In this document: positions 22,961-34,687 of the stretch, one piece after another
How positions within the stretch are numbered: the stretch's first letter is position 1
Layout: each line of letters starts with the position of its first letter
From: Hypoxylon rubiginosum
Lineage: Eukaryota; Ascomycota; Sordariomycetes; Xylariales; Hypoxylaceae
DNA length: 64,000 bases
Assembly: GCA_902806565.1 (NCBI GenBank)
Contig: CADCXA010000024.1
Location: 1,054,001 to 1,118,000, forward strand
Reading direction: 5' to 3'
Notes under the pieces: model-generated
The model's input: the letters and a program-made list of their open reading frames with translations, nothing else
What the model was told of the DNA's origin: nothing
Databases searched by the model: none
Made by a program: the position numbers and the translations under genes

Positions 22961-23579
22961 AGGCTTGGACATGCCGATTTAGGAGAAAGAGGTCACCGTT
23001 CAAGATGGAAACGAAAAACTTTGCCTTTGTATTTGGCGTTTTTTGCAGCCCTCGTACGATTTGCTGGACTCTAACAGATTTCGATCTTTGTCGAGCATGC
23101 GGATAGGCATGCTATTTGATTGCATAGTGGACGGGCAGCAGGAATGATACCCCCAAAAAGCGTAGATAAAAACAGCGAAATAGAGAAAACTCGCCATAAC
23201 AATTTGATTCTAGTTCTATGATTTCAATGTGGGTTTTAATGTCTTTTCAGCAAAGAGAGACAAGGGCGAGACAACTAAGTCCAGAGATACGATGCCATTT
23301 CGGCCCTACCGTGTTCTATTATAGAATTGCAATACACATTTTCCATGGTCAGTTTCTGCAATACGAGAAATGGTGTTGTTCTTTTAACATCGTAAAATCT
23401 TTGTGTACAGGTCTAAGCGAGTATAATACATCTCGAACGGCAAAGCCAGATATTGCCTGACCTCACCACGCAAAACCAGCCTATGTACATTTGACACATG
23501 GCTTTCCGTTTTTGCGAGTGTGCCTATTCGACAACACTGCCTTACTCCCCTACTACCAGACAGCTAGCTAACCATCCCT
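22961..23579. other. Convergent 3' intergenic region
   Basis: This lies between the 3' ends of TAF7 (+) and mL54 (-). It is AT-richer than the flanking genes and has no convincing ORF. It presumably holds both 3' UTRs and poly(A) signals. Confidence 0.5.
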
Positions 23580-24364
23580 CTACATGCTCTTCAAGTAGTT
23601 GCTCTCCTTGATCTTGGCCTTCCTCTCCTTGCGCATGGCGGAGCGCAGGTTCTCCCGGGCCTGCTGCGCGGCGAGGGCGCCCTCCGTCGTGCCCTCCTCG
23701 TTCGCCGGCAGGTTGATGCTCTGGTGCTGCAGCGGGATCTTGGGCGCGAGGGCCTCGATGTTGCCCTCGGCCAGGAGACGCGCCTCGAGGACTCGCTGCC
23801 GCTTGGCGGCTAGACGTCGCTGCTTCTTGGATTTCGCTGGCGAGAGGGGGTTTGGTTAGTTCTATAGAATCCATAGAAGGTGTACTTGGAACAGTAGGAG
23901 AGGGGCTGGGTAGAAACAGGCGTATGAAAGACGGTGTAAATAATATAGCCAGGAAGCAATTGAGAGAACCTACAGAATTCGTCGCCGGCGTCTTCGTCAG
24001 CGCCCTCGTCGGCCTTCTTCTGCACGTCTAGACAACTCCACAGCCAGGTCGGGTACGCATCGTCCGGCAGCGCGACAGGGTCCGTCTGGTTCTTGAAGTA
24101 GTTCAGCCCCGTAAGTACCGTGCCCTCAGGGCAGGCCGACAGCACGGGTTTGTCTTCGGTAGGGACATCTCCCAGCGGCGTGCTGAAGACGGGCGACTCG
24201 GCCGTGCCCGGCGAGGGCGGTGCGGGAGCGGGTGATGAGGACCGGCGCGATATCGTATTGGAAAAGGATCGCAAGGCGAAGGAGGGTATGGGCTTGGCGA
24301 GACGTATTTGCGGTATGCGCGAGCTGAGCGCCGACGCGCGCTTGAGACACCGCTGGCAGATCAT
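23580..24364 (-). CDS. mrpl37: Mitochondrial large-subunit ribosomal protein mL54
   Basis: Predicted 215-residue protein from exons 23974-24364 and 23580-23836; the 137-nt intron is GT-AG and joins ...GDEF to SKSKKQRR. The Arg/Ser-rich N-terminus (RCLKRASALSSRIPQIRLAK and following) is a mitochondrial presequence. The conserved mL54 core is CPEGTVLTGLNYFKNQTDPV, then LPDDAYPTWLWSCLD near residues 78-112. The C-terminal basic helical part (KKQRRLAAKRQRVLEARLLA, ending AKIKESNYLKSM) fits the family (yeast MRPL37). The protein should sit on the mitochondrial 54S subunit. It is convergent with TAF7 and in the same orientation as the complex I gene. Confidence 0.85.
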
Positions 24365-24846
24365 GCTGTCGAATGTGGACGACGACGTCGAGATGTGCTG
24401 TCGGCTGTGTTCGAGATGGGAATCTGGTTGATGTTGAAGCTCCAGAAATTTTGTATGGGCGGTCGGAGCTTTGGACTAGATTTCGCCGATGCCAATTGGA
24501 CGGACCGCAATGGACCTTAGCATTTCGGCAGCTATAAGAGCCTCGAGCTGACTAGACTACTTCGTTTACAAATGCTGAGCAAACAATTTGCTGAATTACA
24601 TAGACAATATGCGATAATTTAATTTGATATGGTCTGATTCTGTATCTTCAACGCGTCAAATCCCTGGGTATGTACAATACATGAATATGGAGGGCATGGA
24701 TGCACTGTGCTACGTCGTTTTGAGCCTTTTAGAAGAGCTCTATTCCGAAGTATATAGCACTCGCAGCTGGTGCGCCTTAGCCTCGTTCCAATGTCATTCA
24801 TGACCCGAGCATGCTTTCTCCTGTATAACACTGTCTTCTCTTTCGT
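24365..24846. other. Intergenic
   Basis: 482 bases between the mL54 start and the 3' end of the complex I gene, both on the minus strand. It holds the mL54 promoter and the 3' UTR of the upstream gene. No ORF is supported. Confidence 0.5.
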
Positions 24847-25281
24847 CTACTGCTTAGAGATGTAGTTCTGCTGCTGGAATAGGTAGCCCCGTACTCGGTG
24901 ATCCTTGAGCATCTGGAGGTATTTTTCTATAGGAATGTTAGTTCCCTCTCGTCCGGGTAGAGAATAGTATCGTAGTAAATATGATCTCTTGCGAGTATTT
25001 CGATAATGCCACTAGGCAAACGAGGGGATATCCGAAGACTGGGTGAACCACTCACCTCGTAAAGCGCCGCACTTCTCGAGGTGGTTAACACCCTCGCGGT
25101 AGTAGCATTTGCTCAGCTCTTCCCGCACTAGCCGTCCCATCATGACCTGCACCCATTGCTCCCTAATGATGGCATCTTGCGCCTGCTTCAGTCGCTTGCT
25201 GTCTTCATAGTCGACGCCGTCGAAGGTGGGAGGGACGGTTGGCTTCTTGGCCAGGAAAGCTTCGGACTCGGGAGTGGGCAT
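24847..25281 (-). CDS. Complex I subunit NDUFB10/PDSW-like
   Basis: Predicted 101-residue protein from exons 25056-25281 and 24847-24926; the 129-nt GT-AG intron joins KCGALR to EKYLQMLKDHRVRGYLFQQQ. The start is the ATG giving MPTPESEAFLAKKP. The Cys-containing pattern CYYREGVNHLEKCG with its downstream basic/aromatic end is typical of the fungal NDUFB10 (PDSW) accessory subunit of mitochondrial NADH:ubiquinone oxidoreductase. The two cysteines are spaced as in the family and likely form an intermembrane-space disulfide. There is no cleavable presequence, as expected. It is divergent from the GAR2-like gene with 570 bases between. Confidence 0.8.
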
Positions 25282-25851
25282 TGTGACGAAAGAATGGCTG
25301 TGGTAGGTCAATTGGAAAATTCGACTATTTATCGTAAGGCAGTTCTCGATTGACGAACAGTCAACGTTGTCGCGCACCTAGACGTCGAATCCAAAGTCGC
25401 CGCGAGTTTCGTGATGCAGCTTTCACTAAGCCAACATCAAGCATCAACTGTATCAGTGCTTCAAGCTGATATGGTCACGTGTATGAAGTATTGCGTATGG
25501 GCAATTTTTGAAATGTACTTCGTACCTAGTACCTGAGGTTGCCAGCCCGGGTATCTGCATATATGTGGTCCGTGCTATCGTGCTTGGCAATCGCCCGCAC
25601 TAGGCACTCACCGCCCGTGAATTTTCTCTAATGCCCCACCGGCAAATTGAAATTTTCGCCTGAGGTCCCTCGAAATTTTTTTTTGCATAGCTCAATCCAA
25701 CCACACCTTTTCTCCAGTGCGGTTAACATAAAAGCTCCCACCCTTCCACCTCCCATCCAACAATTTTCTTCCGTCTCCAACAACCACCCCTCGTCTTATA
25801 TACATCAATTTCTTCTTCAATCAATCCAATCACACACATCTTGTCATTGCA
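25282..25851. promoter_or_regulatory. Divergent promoter, NDUFB10 and GAR2-like genes
   Basis: 570 bases shared by two divergent genes. Two GAAATTTT motifs (25649-25656 and 25672-25680) lie about 170-200 bases upstream of the GAR2-like start. They resemble the yeast RRPE element (AAAWTTTT) that controls ribosome-biogenesis genes. A C/T-rich leader runs from about 25690 to the start. Function is inferred from resemblance only. Confidence 0.4.
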
Positions 25852-27433
25852 ATGGGCAAGGTCAAGCAAGCCAACGGCAAGGCTGCCAAGGGTAGCAAGT
25901 CCGCCAACCCCCTCACCACCGTCAAGAACGGCGGTGTCACTAAGGCCACCGACAGCCCCAAGGCTAAGTCGAAGGAACTCGCTAAGGATGTCGCTACCAA
26001 GGCTAAGCTCGCTGTAACCCGCAAGGAGCTCAAGACAAGCAAGAAGCAGGCCAAGCCTGAATCCGAATCCGAGGATGATTCTGATGCTTCTGAGGACTCC
26101 GCCTCCGATGATGCTTCCGGCTCTTCTGGCTCTGACTCTTCCGATTCCGAGGAAGAGAAGCCCGCTGCTAAGACCAACGGCAAGGCTGCCAAATCAGCCA
26201 CTAATGGCAAGGCCAAGGCCGCTAAGGCAGAGTCTTCTGACTCTTCCGATTCCTCTGACGACGATGAGGAAGAGGATAGCGAAGACAGTGATGATGATAA
26301 GGGTGCTGCAGTCAAGCCTGCTAAGGCCGCTGCGGAGAAGACCAACGGCAAGACTGAGGTATGCCGACTTCCTAACCAAGAGTATTCTTTTAGCTCGAGC
26401 TAACATGATCCTTAGTCCCCTGCCGAAGACTCTGACTCGAACGATTCGGACTCCGATAAGGACTCTGATAATTCGGACGACTCTGACAGCGAGGCTGAGA
26501 AGCCTGCCGCCGAACAGCCCAAGAAACGCAAGGCTGAAGAGGAGGAATCTACGCCGTTCAAGAAGACTAGGACGGATACTGAAGCATCCGAGGGCGAGTA
26601 CACTACTCTTTTCGTCGGAAACTTGGGCTGGGGTGTAGATGATGATGTTCTATACGAGGCATTCAAGGGCTGCGCTGATATCACCAACGCCCGTGTCGTC
26701 ACCGACAAGGCCATGCAGCGATCTCGTGGTTTCGGATATGTCGACTTCTCATCTCATGAAGGTGCCAAGGCTGCTTTCGAGAAGATGAACAACTTTGAGC
26801 TTGAAGGCCGGGCTATGAGACTGGATCCTTCTAAGCCTCGATCTGCTGAAGACGCTACTCCCAACGCTCGTGCGAACGACCGAGCCCGACAACACGGAGA
26901 CACTGTGAGCCCTGAGAGTGACACCTTGTTTGTCGGAAACCTTCCGTTTGATGCCGATGAGGATATGGTATCTGCATTCTTCGGCGAAGTTGCCGAAGTC
27001 AAGAGTCTTCGACTACCCACTGATCCGTGAGTATTTTATCTTTGACGCTCTTTGATACTCGTACTAATACCACTATAGCGAGTCTGGAAATCGCAAGGGT
27101 TTTGGTTACGTGACCTTCAACTCGGTCGAGGAGGCCAAGAGTGTGTTCAGCAGCCAGAATGGCTCCTACATTGGCCAGGGCCGTGGAGCTCGTGCCGTCC
27201 GTCTCGACTATGCTAGTCAGAGACCCCCTCGCGATGGCAACTCAGGTGGTGGACGTGGCTTTGGCGGCGGCTTTGGTGGTGGCCGTGGTGGCGGCGGCCG
27301 AGGCGGTGGTCGCGGCGGTTTCGGACGCGGTGGCCCCCGTGGTGGTGGTGGACGCGGCGGTGGCCGGGGAGGCTTTGGTGCTTCTTCTCGAGGTGGCATG
27401 CAGAAGTTTGAGGGCAAGAAGATCACTTTTTAA
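25852..27433 (+). CDS. gar2: Nucleolin/GAR2/Nsr1-like nucleolar RNA-binding protein
   Basis: Predicted 490-residue protein from exons 25852-26358, 26416-27026 and 27079-27433 with GT-AG introns of 57 and 52 nt. The N-terminal half alternates Lys/Ala-rich and Ser/Asp/Glu blocks (phosphorylatable acidic stretches typical of nucleolin and Nopp140). RRM1 is at about 231-308 (RNP2 LFVGNL, RNP1 RGFGYVDF) and RRM2 at about 340-425 (LFVGNL, KGFGYVTF). The C-terminus is a Gly/Arg-rich RGG domain from about 427 to 485. This order is that of yeast Nsr1, S. pombe Gar2 and animal nucleolin, which act in pre-rRNA processing and 40S assembly in the nucleolus. The second intron splits RRM2 just before the RNP1 strand. 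Confidence 0.9.
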
Positions 27434-30400
27434 AGTGACGTGGCCGCACTTGGACCATTCTGAGGGTTTCTTTGAAACACATGACGGTTGGCTTGGGTTA
27501 GTCGGCTTCCAAATTGCCATGGACCTCTTCTGGGGTTCTGGGCTTTGAGGGCTAAGCTTCGTAACGAAGCTGCGATGCAACCTGTGGGCTTGATCGGAGG
27601 GTAACCTCCATGTGGGTTCTGAGGGCTCGAGGGCTTTACATCAATAGCGCAACTTTTCTGCAGATCATCAGGGTGCGCGGATCTTCACGTATGATATGGC
27701 TCATTAATTCGGCTTTTCCTTCTGTGGGCTCTGTGAGGGCTTCTTTAGTAGTCGACGGAGTTGGTATGAACCTTCTTATGCTCATCTCGAGCATCTTGGG
27801 GGGGACCAAGCTACGGGACTAGCGAGGGCTTTATGACGGCGTTCGAGGGCTTTGAAAAGTTTCTACTCTTTGCAGATGCGAATGATTTGCAGTTCCTTCA
27901 CGATACATTAATACAATGGACAACGAAACTTCGGTGAGTATACCATGCCCCGTATATTTCGTATATATCGTTGCAAGTTCGGACTTGCTGCGTCCGTAGT
28001 GAATTCGTCACTGGTTAATGTCAACTTCTCGATCTATATTTAGTGACTGTGATGTGTCTTGCCTGGATCCATTTGGTTAACTCTACACCACCGAACTGTT
28101 TCTATTGTACAATTTTCGCGACGCATCCATCACCTAGTGGGAGTAGTTCAAGGTTACATGCTACCTGTATGCGAGTATGATTGCTTTTCCGCTTGGCTTC
28201 GATTCTACTCGCAGAAGGGAAAGTCTCATATCAAGAACATGAACGTCCCGGAGGTTCGACCTTGCCGCAGGCTGTCTGAGTCGAGGTCTTGGTCTTTATA
28301 ACCAATACGACGACTATTGCAATAGAGAAGATATTCATTCAACGTCTGGTAGAAACTAGGCTTGATCGTCTTGCGATCGACCAAAGCTCTGCCTCGATCT
28401 GCATCTTGTACGGAGCCCGGACCTTGTTGTGGCCGGCGAGCAGTGACTTGCGGTATTCTACGATGATGTCCGCATTTTCGATCGAGAGCTCCGGGCTACA
28501 GACGACGTACATTCAAGACAAGAGGTCAGCCAAAGAATCAAATGGAGTTCATGCTCCTCAATGCTTTCTCAACCTAGCTCCAGCCCAGCTCAAGATGAAT
28601 CTAAGCAGAGTACATATTCCTAGTGTTACTATTAGTAGAGAGAATGTATACCAGTACAACCCTACTTCCTAGATACCTCGGCGCTGTCTAGATACTCTTA
28701 CCCGATTCGGCGTCTTTGCACGGTTTAACCCTAGTTGATTGGTCGACCCCATTCCCTACTTTGATAAACGTTACTCTATAGTCAAGACGACTCCGACTCC
28801 TGGTAGTCGACATAGAAGTTGGCAAGACATGGATCAGTTCCAATTCGACGGTTCCTACGACGGTAGAGAGGAAGTGGTTTCGACATGGAGGAAAGAGAGT
28901 GAAGAACGAGATATCCATAGCCGTATAGCTAAAGGTCATAGATGTATACATCTAGTTGAATCACGACCGTATGTTATCAGTAGTTTTAGAGTCAATGCCG
29001 ACAGGATATCTTGGAAGCATTGCTTTGGCACATGTTAGCATACCATAATTCCTTACTAAATATGTGATATCAACTCTCTTGGGGAGATAATTCATCTGTA
29101 AGGCTTGGTTGAAAGGAGCTCATGTTATTTAACGATTTATTGATTTGGGTGACGTCGTCAACTCGAAGTAATACCTCCGGGTCTTCTCCATGTCCTTAGA
29201 GGGTCGATTACGTATTTCGTGCGCCAGACATCTATTAGAGAAATGTAAGTTGAGAAAAAACAAACATCCAAGTCAGCCTACTGTGATGTAGTCCCTTTCA
29301 GGTTCTTGTGTATTCTGTCTAGAACGTGGTCCTTATCGAGGCTGTCTCTCATAGCTGTAACTACGCCACTCGAAGGTCTAACACCGACGAATCGCCCACA
29401 CCTACCGCTAGGTGCTGAAGGATAATATAAGCTATATCCAAAGATAGGACGCAGATCATGGTGATTTACAAGAACAGCGGCAATTGCAATGAGAATTCAT
29501 ATTTCTAAGGAGGCAAAGGAATCATCTCTCATCCGTCGGAAATACTGGTGGCCACATTACCTAGGTATATACACCTACACCAGGAGACCGGGCATACGTA
29601 TACCCGGGATGTTCGGAGTTTCCGGGATATATCTAATGGAATATGCCAAAGACTCCCCAGAAGTTGCCTTGCTGTCGTGAAAGCTACTTAGATATTCACA
29701 AGTTATCGAGATTATGAAGATGCGGAAGAGGAGGGTATATTAGGACGTGACGTGCTATGCGTTCGCCATCGGGGTCTGGCGCGCACCGAAATGGGGACGG
29801 ACGATTCGAAACCATGAGGCTCTTGGAGGCTTTAAAGGGAATAGAGCATATGTGGTGTTGATAATCTAGGGTTTTTGTACTGCGAAAAGAGAGACGTCGA
29901 AGTTAGGCACGCGGTGGTCAGGGAGCGAAACCCTCTGGTCGCCTACCCGCTATAGCATGTACGGCGCCAATGTCGACTTTATATTGGCCCGCCTCTATAG
30001 TTCGAATACTCGCTCTCCCAGCCAGATACCGCCAGGAAAGTAATTGAATTAGGGGTTGAACAGCGAGTCCATGGTGTTGTATGCTTTCTAACCTCTTGCA
30101 TTTCAATGATCGTCAGGAAGATCATCTTTAATCGTTTTAACTTACTAGAATCACTCTGGGACAATGTGATGTTGCCATGTTGAGCTCTTAGAGCATATTC
30201 AAATTAGTATGTCGACACAGAGCAAAAGAGATTTCGAGCAGCAGTAGAACATACCAATCTTCTTGGCTTAAGCTTGCATATTCCTAACGTTAGCTGGCAC
30301 TGACATTCTCATAAATGGGGGGGAAATATGCGGACTCTTATGTAAGTCTCGTAACCTTTGTATCGATCTATTGTATCGATCTAGCTAAATTCGAGACTGA

Positions 30401-32151
30401 CTATTCTTGGAGACTATCTGGACAGGTTGGATATAGTTAGCGGGCATTATAAACGAGTCTGACCTAATATTCCAACAGTGATTTCTTAGTCAAGCATCTC
30501 GCTTTTTCGGTATACGCAATCAAATAGTCGTCAAATAGTGAGGCTTGAGCTGAGCAAGCACTAAAGTAGACTTGGTAAAACACTCCAAGGCTCCCCTAGT
30601 AGCAATGCTGGGTTAGGTATAGCGTGGGTTGGTACCTGACACATAGCGCTGGACCACCTGCCGGCCATTTAGGTGGCTGGGGGGACATGGATTGGGACAC
30701 ATGGCCCAAGGGCATCGTGCACTGCCCTACCCGTGATCCAATGACACCCACGACTAGAGTCAAGTCTTATCAGGTGGGATAGGTGAAGGAGGGAAAAAGG
30801 AGGTGAGATGATGACACCTTGACCGTATGGGTGATGTTTACTTTTTCCGAGTTAAAACCTAATACTTTCCAGACTCCTCGGTCTGTATGTCGCCTGATTT
30901 GTTTTCTACGGGTAGGTTGTATGTTACTGCTAGGTGTACGCAATTGGGCAATCATTGCATCTGCACCTTCGGATACAGTATTGCATCGCATATTGTATTG
31001 CATTGCATCTTGTATTCCACATCGCACGTTATCAATAAGATCTGCCAAGACGCTATTCCAAATACACCGAGGGGGCCTTTGTCCGCTAGTAGGTAGGCAG
31101 GCAGGCAGGGGGCTTTGTCTCGGTTGGGACCCATGGATATCGTCATCGGAGGTACCTTAGCTGCATCTATCTGCTTAGGTGCTTAGGTACACCATTCGTA
31201 ACCTATCAACTTATTTTATCCTGTCTCACCATTCGCATTCACCCCCGCCAGATGAACATTTCCGCCAATCTTTGCAGTCAACTTGCCTGATAGCGAATAT
31301 TCCTTCGGTCGTTTCATTCATTGCCTTGCTAAGTCCTTTTAAAACCGCAAGGGGTTATCAGGGCTATCAGGGTTAAATGGATCTGAATTTGGCCGGCTTA
31401 GAAATGACTTGACCTGGAACTGGAACTGGAACTGGAACTGGAACTGGAACAAAGAACTCAGCAAGTATTGAACTTGACACGCCCTGACTTCCAGACTTCC
31501 AGACTTCCTAAGGGAAACTCCATTACGTCCACACCGAACCGTACCCTTTTGCGTGTGACCTTGAACTGGTTCACTGGTTCCCACGGTTCCCACCCCTTCG
31601 TATGGCGGTTGACCTCATTGTCTAAAAAGTACTATGTAGCATCGTTCGTTGGAACATCCCACCATCATCGTCAATCCTACCATGACCCCGAGTTTTTAAT
31701 CCCTTTTGATCAAATAATAAATTGAAGCCAACATTGATCAAAGCCCCGCGCCATATTTCCAGCTCTAGCACGTACGTGGTTGTTATGCAACAAGAGAGAG
31801 ATCTCTACCTAATGTACAACACCTGGCACGAATAAACTAACGCAGATCAGCGGATCCCTGTCTAAGTGCCTTCAGGCCAACGCGCGGGGCATTTCTTTGC
31901 TGGCCCCTTCTGCCCTTTTGTTGGAGACGTCTTAACCTGGAAGCCCCCCCCCCCCCCAAACGCCCCAAAAAGACCCCAAGTCTCCTAATCGCCGGCCGTC
32001 GGTGAGCAAACGGTCACTATTGATAGTGCATGTGGAATAGACACTCGCTTCTCAACCAAACCACTACTCTATCTCATCGCTTAATTTGTATTTGCCTGCT
32101 ACATATTCACATTCAACCCGGCTTCAAGTTGTTATATCCCTTTTGAACAAC
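27434..32151. other. Gene desert with degenerate repeats
   Basis: 4.7 kb without a supportable gene. At 27538-27860 the string GAGGGCT(TT) recurs five times (27549, 27618, 27728, 27824, 27845). From 28.0 to 29.0 kb there are several overlapping medium ORFs (for example 28289-28672 and 28739-29038, +) with no family resemblance, possibly a decayed transposon. At 31417-31449 GGAACT is repeated five to six times, and at 31490-31509 CCAGACTT is repeated. A run of C lies near 31946-31959. The sequence just before 32152 is a C/T-rich leader. Confidence 0.5.
31417..31449 (+). repeat. Hexanucleotide microsatellite (GGAACT)n
   Basis: Five to six uninterrupted copies of ggaact. It is followed 40 bases later by a short CCAGACTT tandem (31490-31509). 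Confidence 0.9.
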
Positions 32152-33474
32152 ATGTCAGGCCAGGCCTGGCAAAGAAGCAACGCTCCTCAGCGGGTCGCCG
32201 ACTCCGCTGCACTGCGATCTGCATCGGGAACTGGTGCCCCGACTCAACAGCGCCAGCGACACGATGGTAAGTCTGACCGGTACGAGCATCACGAACCAAG
32301 TCTCACCGCTCCAGAATCATGGATCGAAGTGTCGTCGCATCCATCGTCTTCTTCCGTGTCTTCTATTGGTGACGAGATCGTCACAACGGGGTTACAAGTC
32401 GGCTCGTCCTATCATCCCCAACGACGACGACGATTATTACGCGCGCATCCGCAAACCAACGTCCAACAGCAGCAACAGCCTACCTTTGTTGCCAGCCAGG
32501 CTGGCGCAACTAGTAGTCAAGAAGAATACGATGAGAGCGAGAGCGAGGAAGACCATGTCCTAACTAGTTCCACCGAACACATCACTTCCCCCCAAGCCAA
32601 TACGCCTCTGCGACAGGTTTCCCAGGCTCAAGCCATCGAATCCGATTCGAGTGACGACGATGACCATAGAACAGCACTGGGAAGACGCCCTCCCGAACCC
32701 TTCCAACCCCAGCCTAATGCCTTCACGCACCCGCCTTCGCACTTGACCCATCGCCATTCGACAAGCTCAGCTATCCCTCAACATCACCATCGACCATCAT
32801 TTAGCCAGCGATCTCAAACTCGTACTGACCGTCGTACCCAAAATTTCATGTCGTCCAACTACCAGGCTGACAACGACGCTGCGCTCCGTGCTAGTCTGAC
32901 TACCCTGCTGAGCTGTGCCGCTGCAGCAAGTAAGCGAAAAGAGGACGAGAAGGAATTAGGCGAGCGTTCTGGCGCGGCCGCTGGTACTCAGCCTGTCGGA
33001 ATACGGCTTGTTCCCGAAAGCGAACTGATGGCGCCGTCGCCACCGCCAGCTCAGGCCCGAGGAACTACTCAGCCTCAAAGAACCAACCTGCCGGCAACTA
33101 CATCTCGCCAGGCTACGGGCGAGAAGGTCAAGAGGGCAGCCACCCCTACATCGGGCGCCAAACCACCTCGCGCGACCAAGAAGAAGAAGACGAACTGGGC
33201 TTCGGGCGAGGAGGCCTTTATTAGCCCCACGCTACTAACGTGGGTCGTAAGTGCCGGGGTCGTGGTGCTAGTCTCCGTCGTCGGCTTCGGCGCAGGCTAC
33301 GTGATCGGAAGAGAGGTCGGCCGCCAGGAGACTCTAAGTGGTCTAGGTGCTGTTGGTAACGCAAGTGCCGTAGCGGACGGAACTAGTTGTGGTCGAGACG
33401 TCATCCGAGGTAGTGGCGGGACTCTGCGAAGATTCCGTTGGGGTTCCGCGGTAGGGAGGAGCATCACTGCTTGA
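32152..33474 (+). CDS. Single-pass membrane protein, fungal, unknown function
   Basis: A 440-residue ORF from the first ATG (MSGQAWQRSNAPQRV); an upstream extension has no ATG. The first 370 residues are hydrophilic and disordered (Gln, Ser, His and Arg-rich, with short acidic Ser/Asp clusters). A conserved-looking segment is SWIEVSSHPSSSSVSSIGDE (near 56), followed by NYQADNDAALRASLTTLLSC (near 236). One hydrophobic helix near 370-395 (LLTWVVSAGVVVLVSVVGFG) is preceded by a Lys-rich patch, and a short tail follows. A 48-nt segment at 32267-32314 has a perfect GTAAGT donor and a CAG acceptor and is stop-free and in frame; if spliced, the protein is 424 residues. I do not recognise the family, though the architecture (long cytosolic or nuclear head, C-terminal membrane anchor) is clear. 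Confidence 0.7.
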   Translation: MSGQAWQRSNAPQRVADSAALRSASGTGAPTQQRQRHDGKSDRYEHHEPSLTAPESWIEVSSHPSSSSVSSIGDEIVTTGLQVGSSYHPQRRRRLLRAHPQTNVQQQQQPTFVASQAGATSSQEEYDESESEEDHVLTSSTEHITSPQANTPLRQVSQAQAIESDSSDDDDHRTALGRRPPEPFQPQPNAFTHPPSHLTHRHSTSSAIPQHHHRPSFSQRSQTRTDRRTQNFMSSNYQADNDAALRASLTTLLSCAAAASKRKEDEKELGERSGAAAGTQPVGIRLVPESELMAPSPPPAQARGTTQPQRTNLPATTSRQATGEKVKRAATPTSGAKPPRATKKKKTNWASGEEAFISPTLLTWVVSAGVVVLVSVVGFGAGYVIGREVGRQETLSGLGAVGNASAVADGTSCGRDVIRGSGGTLRRFRWGSAVGRSITA

Positions 33475-34687
33475 AACGAACAGCGTCACAGAGCTGGGCA
33501 TTGAATCTTGCTTTCCGTTTTTCGCGCATCGAGAAAGCGGAATGGCGTATTGAAGTGTTATACGGATCGACGACGTATGTCTTTGTTCCAAGAACACTGC
33601 CAACCATATATCCATCTTATCTTTTCGGTAATAACCGGCCATATCCATGAATGTTAGCCGGCGGAGAGTATATGAGGGGTTGAAGCCACACCACGAATTG
33701 GCGTTTCGAAGCTTGCAATTGTTGTTTTTTTATTGCAAGAGATAGTCCCCACCAAGTCATACCCGCGAGCTACTCGTCATGCTCTGCGCGGCTGGAGTTT
33801 TAAATGGAGTTGTTTGTTTGTTTGCTTGCTTTTGCGGATTAGCATGATGGCTTTTGGCTGGATGTCTCCGTTCCGGTCAAATGCCACATGAACGACGAAT
33901 TATATCATGATACGAACTGCGGGGACTAGGACGAGCGTAGTGAAAGACATAACGACACCGGAAGTTTAATGTTCATCGGCTTGCATTCATTTTTGGTTCG
34001 TGTTCGGTGGTTTGCAGACGAGCAAGACGAGAGAGGAGGCAGAGGTAAAGATGGGATGGGGTAGGGTAGGGTAGGTAGTTAAATCAACGATAATTATTAG
34101 AATTGAACCGCATTCATATTAACATGCTGTGAAACGAGTTCTCCAGAGTGCCCAGGTGGGAGAAGAGAAGAGAAATGAGAGGAGGCGAGGAGACTTCCCG
34201 CCTTTCTGGAGATGCCAGCCGACTGGTCTTTTATTAAGAACCCCCTATCAATCTCCTCTAATCAAGAGCCGGCGTGGAGGTCGATTACACATATATATAT
34301 TACAACCCAGCAGGTATGTAGACACCAACCAACAGTTAGGCGGGACGAAGTCGTAACAAGATCAGGCTGTGCTGCTGCTGTGTATCTAACGGAACAACTC
34401 TACCGGCGTCGCGCTCGAGTGGCTCTGAATAAGCGCACTGCATGGCGGCGTATCGCCAATGATTCCCCATCCTACAACGTTTGACCACCACACACACCAC
34501 AAGCTCAAGTTATCTATCATGTTATACGACATGTGACGAGTAATGTTTTTTTCTTCTTTCTCTCTAATTAATCAGCGACTACAGTACATTTTAGTCAGTG
34601 CGAAGCTGTATCGCCAGTCGTTTTCGCGTCCGGCAATGATAATAGCTAACCAGGTGTGCCCTCCGGCTATAGCAGAACTGTGGCTTA
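33475..34687. other. Convergent 3' intergenic region
   Basis: 1.2 kb between the 3' ends of the membrane-protein gene (+) and MPH1 (-). It contains a GGGTA tandem run near 34056-34078 and a short (TATA)n stretch near 34290-34298. No gene is supported. Confidence 0.5.

Noticed and set aside
26075..26638. 187-codon frame overlapping the GAR2-like gene
   Set aside because: Shifted reading of Ser/Asp/Lys repeats, rich in Arg/Leu/Pro with no domain; the overlapping spliced gene has two RRMs.
28289..29038. Two medium plus-strand ORFs in the 27-32 kb desert
   Set aside because: No recognisable domain, composition like translated spacer, and no consistent splice joins between them.
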